Translations under genes and position numbers: made by a program
Notes under the pieces: generated by a model
Told to the model about the DNA's origin: nothing
The model's input: the letters and a program-made list of their open reading frames with translations, nothing else
Databases searched by the model: none
DNA from: UBA11889 sp002313255
GTDB lineage: Bacteria > Pseudomonadota > Gammaproteobacteria > Pseudomonadales > Azotimanducaceae
Direction: 5' to 3'
Assembly (NCBI GenBank): GCA_913045265.1
Contig: CAJWQX010000037.1
Coordinates: 1-34,404 of the forward strand
Length of the DNA stretch: 34,404 nucleotides
Part shown: in pieces, positions 1 to 8,213 of the stretch
How the letters are laid out: each line of letters opens with the position of its first letter
How positions within the stretch are numbered: position 1 is the first letter of the stretch

Positions 1-84
1 TCAGATCGTAACGGACAACTGCTTGTCACTAAAGGTGGCGGGATCGGGAAACCTGATACGCTCTTAGACCTACTTTCTGCTTGA
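1..84 (+). CDS. Four-carbon acid sugar kinase (DUF1537 family), C-terminal fragment
   Basis: The window opens inside a gene. Frame 1 reads 27 residues to a TGA at 82-84, with a VTKGGGIGKPDTL stretch. The 'TK-GG-G-PDTL' tail is characteristic of the nucleotide-binding C-terminal domain of DUF1537 kinases (DtnK/OtnK-type tetronate kinases). These phosphorylate D-threonate, D-erythronate or related four-carbon acid sugars at C4. The PdxA2-like gene starts 10 bases later on the same strand, which is the classical partner and supports the call. Only the last few percent of the protein is visible, so substrate and start cannot be judged. Confidence 0.7.
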   Translation, partial: SDRNGQLLVTKGGGIGKPDTLLDLLSA

Positions 85-94
85 GTACAAACCC

Positions 95-1075
95 GTGCGC
101 ATGGCTGTGACAATGGGCGACGCATCCGGCGTTGGGCCGGAAATCACGCTACGGTGCTACGCCAACGGTGAACTGGCGAACGACGTCGTAGTCTACGGTG
201 ACGCAGCTATCTTGAGGGCTGGCGCTACTCTTTTAAAAATGGAAGTCCCGATCCATGCGGTCGAAGAACCCCGCCAAGTAATCCAAGGGTCTCTAAATGT
301 CGTCGATTTGGGTTTGCTTAATGCCGCCGATCTCACGCCCGGCATACTGCGGAAAGATTCAGGAGCTGCAGCTCGAGCGTACGTTGAGCGCGCGACGCAC
401 GATGCGTTAAAGGGCGAAGTCGCGGGAATCGTTACGTTGCCCGTGAACAAGGAAGCCACGCGGATGAGCGATCCAGACTTCATTGGGCATACAGAACTGA
501 TCGCCCAACTTTGCGACGTACAAAATTATTCCATGATGTTGGTTACGGACGACGTCGCGGTAAGCCATGTCAGCGCGCATGTCCCGTTGACCGAGGCGAT
601 ACGACGCGTAACCAAGCAGAGAGTTCGAGCTGTTATTGAGTTAACGCACAAGACCTTGTCGATGGATACCGAGAACCCACGCATCGCGGTTTGCGGACTT
701 AATCCGCATGCCGGCGAAAATGGGCTTTTTGGGGACGAAGAAAAGAAATTCATAACGCCTGCGATTGCGGAAACCGTTGTTGTTGGAATTAACGTATCCG
801 GCCCCTACCCCGCTGATACGATCTTTCACCAGGCGATACACCATAATCGTTACGACGCCGTGGTTTGTATGTACCACGATCAAGGTCACGCACCCATGAA
901 ACTCTTCGATTTCGAATCCGCCGTTAACGTCACGATCGGTTTGCCGATCGTCAGAACTTCCGTCGATCACGGTACCGCATTCGATATCGCATGGAAGGGG
1001 ACAGCTTTTACTAACTCACTCGATCATGCCCTACGGTACGCTAGGAAACTTGCGTCCAAACGTCACTCCGTTTAA
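95..1075 (+). CDS. pdxA2: PdxA2-like 4-phospho-tetronate (D-threonate/D-erythronate type) dehydrogenase
   Basis: A 326-residue PdxA-family NAD-dependent dehydrogenase of normal length. It shows the N-terminal VTMGDASGVGPEI motif (residues 5-17; PdxA usually has GDPAGIGPEI) and the metal-binding histidines H162 (SAHVPL), H205 (GLNPHAGENGLFG) and H261 (YHDQGHAP). The active-site GHTE is at 131-134. The start is GTG 95, 10 bases after the upstream kinase stop; ATG 101 is possible but would cut into the conserved N-terminus. PdxA proper acts in vitamin B6 synthesis. Next to a DUF1537 kinase the paralogue PdxA2 is known to oxidise 4-phospho-D-threonate or -erythronate to the 3-keto acid, which decarboxylates to dihydroxyacetone phosphate. 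That pathway role is inferred from context. A 20-base palindrome overlaps the stop codon. Confidence 0.85.
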   Translation: MRMAVTMGDASGVGPEITLRCYANGELANDVVVYGDAAILRAGATLLKMEVPIHAVEEPRQVIQGSLNVVDLGLLNAADLTPGILRKDSGAAARAYVERATHDALKGEVAGIVTLPVNKEATRMSDPDFIGHTELIAQLCDVQNYSMMLVTDDVAVSHVSAHVPLTEAIRRVTKQRVRAVIELTHKTLSMDTENPRIAVCGLNPHAGENGLFGDEEKKFITPAIAETVVVGINVSGPYPADTIFHQAIHHNRYDAVVCMYHDQGHAPMKLFDFESAVNVTIGLPIVRTSVDHGTAFDIAWKGTAFTNSLDHALRYARKLASKRHSV

Positions 1076-1083
1076 ACGGAGTG
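1064..1083. repeat. Perfect 20-bp palindrome across the pdxA2 stop codon
   Basis: Half-site CACTCCGTTT is followed directly by its exact reverse complement, giving a perfect palindrome with TTTAAA at the centre. It contains the TAA stop of pdxA2 (1073-1075) and lies about 37 bases before the start of the ThDP enzyme. There is no downstream T-tract, so it is not a standard intrinsic terminator. It could be an mRNA hairpin that modulates expression between the two genes, or a regulator binding site. The function is unknown. Confidence 0.5.
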
Positions 1084-1119
1084 CTACTCTACGCTGCTTA
1101 ATTCTTTGGGGGGATTTCT

Positions 1120-2787
1120 GTGAACGGATTTGATCTTGTTGCTCGTTGCCTGCAAGCCGAAGGGGTCACCTGGATGGCATGTTTCCCGGCCAATCCATTG
1201 ATCGAGGCTGCCGCGAAAATAGGCATACGGCCTATCGTATTCCGTCAAGAAAGAGGCGGTATTAATGCAATCGATGGGTACAGCCGCCAAACGGCTGGCC
1301 AACAAATCGGCGTTTTTGCTTCTCAGTCGGGACCAGGCGTTGAGAATTCTTTCGGGGCGATCGCTCAGGCGTGGGGGGATTCCGTACCCATTCTCTTCCT
1401 ACCAGGCGGCAGTGGTACCGGAAGTTACGACATTGCACCTAATTTTTCGGCCACTCGAAATTACGCCAATGTGACCAAACTTGCGTTGTCCATCGATCAG
1501 ATTCATCACACGACTCGCGAAATGCGTCGTGCCTTCCACACTGCACGGCAAGGACGGCCGGGTCCCGTGTTGGTTGAAATGCATGGAGATATTTTGCGAC
1601 AACAAGTTCCAGAAAATACACCGCCCTATAAACCGTCCAGCCCGATGAAATACGGCCCTTCTCGATCGGACGTGAAAGATGCCGTAGCCCAGCTATTAGC
1701 CGCTAACAATCCTGTTATTTGGGCGGGGCAGGGAGTGCTGTACGCAAAAGCTACCGACCAGCTAATGCAACTCGCTGAACTGACACAAATTCCCGTCATC
1801 ACGACTATGCAGGCAAAAAGCGCCTTCCCCGATGATCACGCCTTGGCGTTGGGCTCTGCCAATAGAACCGCCCCTAAAAGCGTCTTCAAGTGGCTGGGCG
1901 CCGCCGATACCGTCTTCGCGGTCGGTTCCGGTCTCACTCGAACAACCTTTGGTATCGATATTCCTCCGGGGAAATTTATGATCCAGGCAAACATCGCTGC
2001 CGAAGATATAAATAAAGACTACGACATCGACATCGGTCTCGTCGGGGACGCAAAACTAACCCTCGAACTAATGATCGACGAGGTCAAAGGCGCGGTAGGA
2101 GAAGACGGGCGCGAGACCAATTCTGCCCTTGTCGAATCGATTGCACAGACCCGGGAAGAGTGGCTCAAGGAATGGGCTCCGTTGCTCAATAGCGATGAAG
2201 CTCCCGTGAATCCATACCGAGTCATCCACGAAATCAATCGCACCCTGGACCACAGTAATAGCGTTGTCACGCATGATGCGGGAAATCCAAGGGATCAGAT
2301 CATGCCGTTCTATAAAGCTTCGACCCCGCATGGGTACATCGGCTGGGGTAAAACCACGCATCTCGGGTACGGGATCCCTCTGGTGATGGGAGCAAAAATG
2401 GCGCACCCAGAACGATTCTGTATGAATTTCATGGGCGATTTAGCTTTTGGACATACTGGAATGGAAATCGAAACCTCAGTGCGCGCTCAGATCCCCATCA
2501 CAACCGTCGTGGTCAACAACCTCACGATGGGCGGTTACGACAAAAGCATGCCAGTGGCTATGGAAAAATACGGCGCAGGTAACCAGTCGGGAGACTATGC
2601 GGGCGTTGCCCAAGCACTTGGGGCGAAAGGGATTCACGTCACTACAGCCGACGCGATCGCACCGGCGATTGAAGACGCCCAGCGAGCGAATAAAGAAGGC
2701 GAAACCGTTGTAATCGAGGTGCGTACTCGGCAAGACACTCGATTTTCCATTTATCCGGATTTACTCGAGCCACCGTCAACGGCGTAA
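1120..2787 (+). CDS. ThDP-dependent enzyme, acetolactate synthase/2-oxoacid decarboxylase-like
   Basis: A 555-residue protein with the three-domain plan of the acetohydroxyacid synthase/benzoylformate decarboxylase superfamily. The PYR domain carries the ThDP-activating glutamate (RQERGGINAIDGYSR, E44). A central domain spans roughly 185-330. The PP domain has the metal/ThDP motif beginning GDLAF at 439-443 and ending in NN at 466-467; the usual GDG is GDL here. It starts at GTG 1120, preceded by a strong GGGGGGA ribosome site. It follows pdxA2 by 44 bases and probably shares its operon. The cofactor and fold are clear, but the substrate is not. A C-C lyase or decarboxylase acting on a keto acid from the acid-sugar pathway is an inference from context. 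It lacks the features needed to call it biosynthetic IlvB, and no small subunit follows. Confidence 0.8.
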   Translation: MNGFDLVARCLQAEGVTWMACFPANPLIEAAAKIGIRPIVFRQERGGINAIDGYSRQTAGQQIGVFASQSGPGVENSFGAIAQAWGDSVPILFLPGGSGTGSYDIAPNFSATRNYANVTKLALSIDQIHHTTREMRRAFHTARQGRPGPVLVEMHGDILRQQVPENTPPYKPSSPMKYGPSRSDVKDAVAQLLAANNPVIWAGQGVLYAKATDQLMQLAELTQIPVITTMQAKSAFPDDHALALGSANRTAPKSVFKWLGAADTVFAVGSGLTRTTFGIDIPPGKFMIQANIAAEDINKDYDIDIGLVGDAKLTLELMIDEVKGAVGEDGRETNSALVESIAQTREEWLKEWAPLLNSDEAPVNPYRVIHEINRTLDHSNSVVTHDAGNPRDQIMPFYKASTPHGYIGWGKTTHLGYGIPLVMGAKMAHPERFCMNFMGDLAFGHTGMEIETSVRAQIPITTVVVNNLTMGGYDKSMPVAMEKYGAGNQSGDYAGVAQALGAKGIHVTTADAIAPAIEDAQRANKEGETVVIEVRTRQDTRFSIYPDLLEPPSTA

Positions 2788-2859
2788 TCGATTTCCACAA
2801 GGGGAAAACACAAGGGTTGGAGCTCATACGACCGGAGCAATGAGCGGACGTTGAGTTCT

Positions 2860-4341
2860 TCAGTTCTTGCGGCGGACTACAGCAGCTACAGCGACGAGAA
2901 CCATGCTGAGCAAGACAACGGGCATATCAAACCAGCGCGAATAAGGTGTGCGGCCTCTCATTGCTGCCACTTCTCCCACAAGAACACCTTGTTCGAACTG
3001 CGGTAATTTACTAACCACCTTCCCATTGGGTGCTACGATTGCGGTAATCCCGTTGTTGGTCGCTCGCAATAAGTACCGTCCATTCTCTAGTGCCCTCATC
3101 CGTGCGATTTGCATATGCTGCATGGGTCCAATCGACCGACCGAACCAAGTGTCGTTACTGATGTTGACGATGAGATCGGCCCCCGCAGCGTCCGTTGCCA
3201 CCATGCGCGGATAGACGACTTCGTAACAAATCGCGATGGCTACCTTGAGACCAGCCGCGACGACCAGTGCCTGCTGTTTTGGTCCCCCGCGCGCTGTCGA
3301 CATGGGAAGATTGAAAAACGTGATGACGCCTCTCAAAACTCCCTCGAACGGGACAAATTCGCCGAACGGTACCAATTTCCGTTTGATGTATCGCCCCGAA
3401 CCATCGCCAACGACAACGGCAGCGTTGCGATGAACATAGCCCTCTTCCGAAACGCTTTCTAGCACTGGCACCCCCAGTATTAATGCGCCTTTGGTTTTAT
3501 CGGCCATGCCACTGAGGTAGGTCAGTGCCTGTGTGTAAGGCACGGTAATGGCCGCTTCCGGCCAAATCACCAGATCGTTTTCCCAGGCGTTTTCCGACAA
3601 CGCTGCATACCGATCCAGAATTGGCTGAACGCTTTCGGGGAGCCACTTCGTTTCTTGCGCAATGTTGCCCTGCACCAGAGCAACGCTGAATCGCTTTACC
3701 GGCGACACCCAGGTTTGATCATAAATTACCCACGCTACAAGCCAAGGCACCGCGGCAACAATAAGCAGCGGCGGCCGCTTCCAGGCTTCGAAAACAAAGA
3801 GGGCCGATACCAGACCTGCGACGCCCACGAGTACCACCCCACCGATCGGTGCAAGCGAAGCCAGTGGGGTATCCAACAACGCATAGCCGATGAAAAGCCA
3901 TGGAAAACCTGTGAAAAGCCATGTGAGCAACCACTCGCCCAACGCCCAAATAGAGACAAAGCTCATGACATCCATCACCGGACGACCCGTACGTACGGAA
4001 AACCAACACCACCCATATGCCCCCGAAAAAAGTGCCATTCCGCCAACAAAAATGGCAACGAGCATCAGCGCTAACGGGATCGGCGCTTGGCCATGCACGT
4101 GGATGCTGACGTAAATCCAGGATGTGCCAACCGCGTATTTCCCGACACCGAAAAGCCACGCCCAAAGGAAGGCACGTCGACCAGTCGCGGCGTTCTTTAT
4201 AACGATGTATAGCAACACCGCAGAAACTAACGCGATCACCCACGATTTGAACGGTGCAAACCCGAGGGGATAGATCGCGCCCGCGAACAATGCCGCGGCG
4301 CCCATTACCTTGCGATATAAGGGTTTCAGTTTCGTGGACAA
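2860..4341 (-). CDS. lnt: Apolipoprotein N-acyltransferase
   Basis: A 493-residue inner-membrane enzyme that adds the third acyl chain to the N-terminal cysteine of apolipoproteins in the last step of lipoprotein maturation. Hydrophobic segments fill residues about 12-210. A nitrilase-fold periplasmic domain follows with the catalytic triad E262 (WPEAAI), K322 (KRKLVPFGEFVPF) and C372 (ICYEVVYP), and a final transmembrane helix lies near 472-490. Length and motifs fit E. coli Lnt. The first possible start is TTG at 4341, which overlaps the end of corC by 16 bases and has no obvious ribosome site; an internal ATG at codon 13 is the alternative. It is the last gene of the miaB-ybeZYX-lnt unit and converges on the ThDP gene across 72 bases with no clear terminator. 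Confidence 0.95.
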   Translation of the reverse strand: MSTKLKPLYRKVMGAAALFAGAIYPLGFAPFKSWVIALVSAVLLYIVIKNAATGRRAFLWAWLFGVGKYAVGTSWIYVSIHVHGQAPIPLALMLVAIFVGGMALFSGAYGWCWFSVRTGRPVMDVMSFVSIWALGEWLLTWLFTGFPWLFIGYALLDTPLASLAPIGGVVLVGVAGLVSALFVFEAWKRPPLLIVAAVPWLVAWVIYDQTWVSPVKRFSVALVQGNIAQETKWLPESVQPILDRYAALSENAWENDLVIWPEAAITVPYTQALTYLSGMADKTKGALILGVPVLESVSEEGYVHRNAAVVVGDGSGRYIKRKLVPFGEFVPFEGVLRGVITFFNLPMSTARGGPKQQALVVAAGLKVAIAICYEVVYPRMVATDAAGADLIVNISNDTWFGRSIGPMQHMQIARMRALENGRYLLRATNNGITAIVAPNGKVVSKLPQFEQGVLVGEVAAMRGRTPYSRWFDMPVVLLSMVLVAVAAVVRRKN

Positions 4342-5162
4342 GTGAGGTGCAGCAGCCGAATTCGACGGCTGTCGGCGTTCAATACTTTGAACACGAAACC
4401 TTCAACAACTACCGTTTCCTCACGCTTGGGGAGATAACCAAACTCTTTCGCAACGATCCCCCCAATCGTGTCGAACTGCTCCGCGTCAAAGTGCGTATCA
4501 AAATATTCATTGAAATCTTCAATGGTCGTGATGCCTTTAACGGTAAAGCTACGTTCGTCGAGTTCCTTGATAAAACTGTCGTCATCGATATCGTGCTCGT
4601 CTTCAATATCACCAACAATTTGTTCAAGCACGTCTTCGATTGTGACCACGCCCGATACGTGCCCGTATTCATCGATAACAATCGCCATATGGTTCCGGGT
4701 CGATCGAAATTCTTGAAGTAAGTCGTTTAACCGCTTGCTTTCAGGAACCACCGAAGCTGTGCGGATGACGTCTTTGATGTCAAAATCATCCCAGTCATCT
4801 TCCAACGTCCAAGGCAAGATGTCTTTCGCATGCAAAATTCCTTTGACATCGTCCAAGTCGTCACCGATCACAGGAAATCGAGAGTGTTTTTGTTCAATAA
4901 CGAACGGCAAGAACTCGTCGAGCCGCGCGTCAACGTTCACGCTTGCCATCTGTGAACGAGGGATCATGATATCCCTCGCTCGCATATCGGCCACCTGCAA
5001 TGCGCCATAGATAATGTTGAGGGCGTCAGAATTTAAGAGCTCGCGGGCGGCGGCTTCGCGCAGAAGATCCTGAAATCCGAGATGTTCCGCATCAAGTTCT
5101 GGCGGAAACAGGTCGTTTAACCATTCACGCCATCGTGGGCGCTTTTCGTCAATTTCAGCCAT
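4326..5162 (-). CDS. corC: CorC/YbeX, CBS-domain protein linked to magnesium/cobalt efflux
   Basis: 278 residues with the YbeX layout: a charged N-terminus, CBS domain 1 (about 64-125, beginning with the RDIMIPRSQM signature), CBS domain 2 (about 130-186, with IDEYGHVSGVVTIEDVLEQI) and a C-terminal CorC/HlyC domain (about 198-275). No membrane segments are seen. Members bind adenine nucleotides through the CBS pair and are implicated in magnesium/cobalt export and ribosome-related functions. The ATG at 5162 overlaps the ybeY stop by 8 bases and the gene overlaps lnt by 16, so translation is coupled. Confidence 0.93.
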   Translation of the reverse strand: MAEIDEKRPRWREWLNDLFPPELDAEHLGFQDLLREAAARELLNSDALNIIYGALQVADMRARDIMIPRSQMASVNVDARLDEFLPFVIEQKHSRFPVIGDDLDDVKGILHAKDILPWTLEDDWDDFDIKDVIRTASVVPESKRLNDLLQEFRSTRNHMAIVIDEYGHVSGVVTIEDVLEQIVGDIEDEHDIDDDSFIKELDERSFTVKGITTIEDFNEYFDTHFDAEQFDTIGGIVAKEFGYLPKREETVVVEGFVFKVLNADSRRIRLLHLTCPRN

Positions 5163-5601
5163 CAGATTCGTACGGATCAGCTATGCCAAAACTTCGTAGA
5201 ATTTCGATTTCACGTTGTTCCATTACTGACGCTTGATTCGCCTCACGATGATTAAATCCGCGAAGGTGCAATACTCCGTGGACGACCATGTGAGCGTAGT
5301 GATCAGCTACCGATTTCGATTGCATTTCCGCTTCCGCCTCCACCACCGGAGCACATATTGCGATGTCGCCAAGGGAATCCGGGAGCTCACTAACGAATGA
5401 GAGTACGTTGGTCGCGTGGTCCCTCGAACAAAATCGAAGATTAAGCTCTCGACCTTCATCTTCGCCAACGACCCTTATGCAGAGGGTACCTGGATCACCC
5501 TCCATCGCAGCTTTTGCGTATCCTCCGAGATGGTCCCCGTTAGGAACATTCGCATTGCTCCCGAGTTGAACGTCAACCGGATCGTTAGCTACCTGAGCCA
5601 C
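5155..5601 (-). CDS. ybeY: Endoribonuclease YbeY, rRNA maturation factor
   Basis: A zinc-dependent single-strand RNase for 16S rRNA 3'-end maturation and 70S quality control. The zinc motif HGVLHLRGFNH gives ligands H108, H112 and H118. The conserved arginine sits just before ATNVLSF (R60). The open frame extends upstream to 5718, deep into the phoH-like gene, but family alignment starts near residue 1 of the shorter form. GTG 5601 is preceded by GGAG with an 8-base spacer. This start gives 148 residues (E. coli YbeY has 155) and a 17-base overlap with the phoH-like stop. I therefore prefer GTG 5601 over the longer 187-residue version. Confidence 0.9.
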   Translation of the reverse strand: MAQVANDPVDVQLGSNANVPNGDHLGGYAKAAMEGDPGTLCIRVVGEDEGRELNLRFCSRDHATNVLSFVSELPDSLGDIAICAPVVEAEAEMQSKSVADHYAHMVVHGVLHLRGFNHREANQASVMEQREIEILRSFGIADPYESDG

Positions 5602-6673
5602 TAATATCGCTCCGTTGCCCAAGATCCGGCTTCCCTGATGAACGCAGCGCGTCCTCACGCGCATACGCTTCGACAATACGCTGTACCAGCGGATGGCGAA
5701 CGACGTCTTTACTGTCAAAGCGAGTAAAACTCAATCCCTTCACGTCTTCGAGAACGCGGAGTACATGGATTAACCCAGACCGCTGGCCACTTGCTATCGG
5801 AAGGTCAATTTGAGTCACGTCTCCGGTAATCACCGCAGTCGAACCAAAACCAATTCGTGTTAAGAACATCTTCATTTGTTCAAGCGTTGTGTTTTGGGCT
5901 TCGTCAAGAATAATGAACGAATTGTTAAGCGTACGACCACGCATGAAAGCCAGTGGCGCCACCTCAATCACACTCCTTTCGATATATTTATTGACCCGAT
6001 CAACACCGAGCATCTCATAAAGAGCGTCGTAAAGAGGCCGCAAATAAGGGTCAATTTTCTGGGAAAGATCTCCAGGTAGAAACCCGAGTTTTTCACCAGC
6101 TTCTACAGCCGGTCGAACAAGTAAAATGCGACTAACGCTCTTATTTTCTAGCGCCTCGACCGCGCATGCCACACCCAGGTACGTTTTACCGGTTCCGGCC
6201 GGCCCCACGCCAAAATTGATGTCGTGTCGACGAATGTGTTCAACGTACCGTATTTGGTTCGCGCCACGGGGTTTAATCGATTTCCGACGCGTCGTCACAA
6301 CAGCCCCGTCTTGCTGCACGTCCACTTGACGTCGAGCGACTAAATCTTCCACGCCCGCTTCTTGCAGGAACAAATGCACAGTATCTGGGTCAAGCGTGTT
6401 GGTCTCGCGCGTTTCAACGTATAGCTGGGATAATAGCGCGCTACCTGCTTGCACCCCGTGTTCAGGCCCAGTGATCTGAAACACATTCCCTCGGTTGCGT
6501 ATATTTATTCCGAGGCGCTTCTCTAAATGCTTAATATTTTGATCAAACGGGCCACAAAGGGCCGCCAAACGGCGCGAATCGTTAGGTTCTAGATTTAAGT
6601 TTGTGGTCAATGGGACCACGCGCGACTCATCACTCAAGTCGTTTTGATGTCCAATCCCTGAACCACCAAGCAT
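5585..6673 (-). CDS. ybeZ: PhoH-family ATPase YbeZ
   Basis: A 362-residue cytoplasmic P-loop ATPase. It has an N-terminal nucleic-acid-binding-type region (about 25-95), Walker A GPAGTGKT at 157-164 and Walker B IILDEAQ ending at 260. The QMKMFLTRIG and GDVTQIDLP signatures of PhoH proteins follow. YbeZ interacts functionally with YbeY and is thought to act in RNA metabolism, possibly as a helicase. The start is ATG 6673, without a clear ribosome site. Homology becomes strong around residue 26 (LNLEPNDSRRLAALCGPFD), so the first 20 or so residues are a little longer than in E. coli. It follows miaB by 125 bases in the same direction. Confidence 0.93.
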   Translation of the reverse strand: MLGGSGIGHQNDLSDESRVVPLTTNLNLEPNDSRRLAALCGPFDQNIKHLEKRLGINIRNRGNVFQITGPEHGVQAGSALLSQLYVETRETNTLDPDTVHLFLQEAGVEDLVARRQVDVQQDGAVVTTRRKSIKPRGANQIRYVEHIRRHDINFGVGPAGTGKTYLGVACAVEALENKSVSRILLVRPAVEAGEKLGFLPGDLSQKIDPYLRPLYDALYEMLGVDRVNKYIERSVIEVAPLAFMRGRTLNNSFIILDEAQNTTLEQMKMFLTRIGFGSTAVITGDVTQIDLPIASGQRSGLIHVLRVLEDVKGLSFTRFDSKDVVRHPLVQRIVEAYAREDALRSSGKPDLGQRSDISGSGS

Positions 6674-6798
6674 ATCGATGAGAATTCGTCTGTCAAATCG
6701 ACGTTCACGTCATTTCCTCGAATCTGTATCCCCATCACGAACTCTCGAATTAGTGAACTAGAGGCCCCTATCGGCTCACAAGCCATTTCAAAAGAGTG

Positions 6799-8109
6799 TC
6801 ACGTCATGAGTCGCCCACGCAAGGAATTCGGTAGCGCTTCCTCAATCACGACGTCAATAAACGCGTCTTTTGTACTACCACGAAAATTCACCACGCGATT
6901 ATTTTGGGTGCGACCTTGAAGTTCTCCAGGGTCCTTTCGAGACGGACCGGTCACCAAGATCGTTTGGACACTGCCAACCATACCCAACGCGTGCCGCCGA
7001 GCTTGTTTGCGAAGTTGGTCCTGCAATATCGAAAGGCGGTGCTTTTTGACCTCCATTGGCGTCGCGTCTGGCAGGGACGCCGCCGGCGTCCCTGGGCGCG
7101 GACTATATATGAAGCTGAAAGACACGTCGAAATCCAGCGATCGAACCAGCTCCATGGTGTCTTCAAAATCTTCATTTGTCTCGCCCGGAAATCCAACGAT
7201 AAAATCTGACGAAAGATAGATGTCGGGGCGGGCCTTCCGAATGTTGCGTATAAGCGACTTATATTCCAACCTCGTGTGGCGTCGCCTCATCCTGGCGAGA
7301 ATGCGATCCGAGCCAGACTGGACCGGTAAATGCAAGTGACTAACAAGTTCCGGAACGTCGCGATAGGCTTCAACCAGATTATCCGTAAATTCAACCGGAT
7401 GGGACGTGGTAAAGCGAATTCGATCAATTCCTTTCACACGAGCCGCTTCACGAATCAACTCGGATAAATCTGCCACTCCGCCGTTGACGGGACCACGGTA
7501 TGCGTTGACATTTTGCCCAAGAAAATTAATCTCCCGGACACCTTGTCCCGTGACGTCAGTGACTTCGCGGAGCACATCATCCATCGGTCGACTAACCTCG
7601 TGCCCGCGCGTGTGTGGCACGACGCAAAAACTGCAGTACTTGTTGCATCCTTCCATGACAGAGATGTACACAGAAGGTCCACCCACGTTCGGCGTCGGAA
7701 GGTAATCAAATTTTTCTATTTTGGGAAAGCTAACGTCAACGACGGCGATACCCGACTCCCGAAATTCATCAATCATGCCGGGGAGCCGGTGCAGCGTTTG
7801 CGGGCCAAATACGACATCAACGAACGGAGCCCTAGTGGTAATTGCAGTGCTCTCTTGACTTGCCACACATCCACCGACACCGATAATGACGTCGGGGCGT
7901 TCGACTTTAAGACGCCGCCACCTACCCAATTGATGGAACACTTTCTCTTGAGCTTTCTCCCGTATAGCGCAGGTGTTCAAGAGAATGACGTCCGCCTCCT
8001 GTGCCGTCCCAACGAGCGTCGCGTCATGAGTATCAGCGAGCAAGTCCGCTATTCGAGACGAGTCGTACTCATTCATCTGGCAGCCTTGGGTTTTTAGATA
8101 AAGCTTCAT
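6799..8109 (-). CDS. miaB: tRNA-2-methylthio-N6-dimethylallyladenosine synthase
   Basis: A 436-residue radical-SAM methylthiotransferase that converts i6A37 to ms2i6A37 in tRNAs reading UNN codons. The N-terminal domain has three cluster cysteines C10 (KTQGCQMNEYDS), C47 (LNTCAIREKA) and C81. The radical-SAM motif CNKYCSFC provides C155, C159 and C162. A TRAM RNA-binding domain occupies about the last 65 residues. It is slightly shorter than the E. coli protein (474), with no motif missing. It starts at ATG 8109 with an AGAG upstream and is the first gene of the miaB-ybeZYX-lnt series. A TATAAT -10 box lies 36 bases upstream. Confidence 0.96.
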   Translation of the reverse strand: MKLYLKTQGCQMNEYDSSRIADLLADTHDATLVGTAQEADVILLNTCAIREKAQEKVFHQLGRWRRLKVERPDVIIGVGGCVASQESTAITTRAPFVDVVFGPQTLHRLPGMIDEFRESGIAVVDVSFPKIEKFDYLPTPNVGGPSVYISVMEGCNKYCSFCVVPHTRGHEVSRPMDDVLREVTDVTGQGVREINFLGQNVNAYRGPVNGGVADLSELIREAARVKGIDRIRFTTSHPVEFTDNLVEAYRDVPELVSHLHLPVQSGSDRILARMRRRHTRLEYKSLIRNIRKARPDIYLSSDFIVGFPGETNEDFEDTMELVRSLDFDVSFSFIYSPRPGTPAASLPDATPMEVKKHRLSILQDQLRKQARRHALGMVGSVQTILVTGPSRKDPGELQGRTQNNRVVNFRGSTKDAFIDVVIEEALPNSLRGRLMT

Positions 8110-8144
8110 TTAATCTCTAATCACAAACCGTGATCCGGCGGGCG

Positions 8145-8150
8145 ATTATA
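8145..8150 (-). promoter_or_regulatory. Candidate -10 box of the miaB promoter
   Basis: Read on the minus strand this is a perfect TATAAT, 36 bases before the miaB ATG in the divergent miaB/DUF1820 spacer. No good -35 hexamer stands 16-18 bases further upstream. A short inverted repeat (ATCAC, 5-base loop, GTGAT; 8120-8134) sits between this box and the start codon. On the plus strand TATACT at 8178-8183 is a possible -10 for the DUF1820 gene, with a poorly spaced TTGAAA at 8158-8163. This is pattern matching only. Confidence 0.35.
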
Positions 8151-8213
8151 AGGCACCTTGAAATCCTCAGCATCGACTATACTAATAGGAGTAAGAAACC
8201 CACGAAATTTTCA

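Noticed and set aside
95..1075. PdxA of vitamin B6 synthesis
   Set aside because: The adjacent DUF1537 kinase and the variant GDASGVGPEI motif favour the PdxA2 acid-sugar role, though the fold is the same.
3719..4243. A 174-residue open frame on the same strand as lnt but out of frame
   Set aside because: It lies wholly inside the well-supported lnt gene and shows no family motif; it is a codon-bias shadow.
7513..8097. A 194-residue open frame antisense to miaB
   Set aside because: It is fully antisense to MiaB motifs (radical SAM and N-terminal cysteines), with no recognisable domain.
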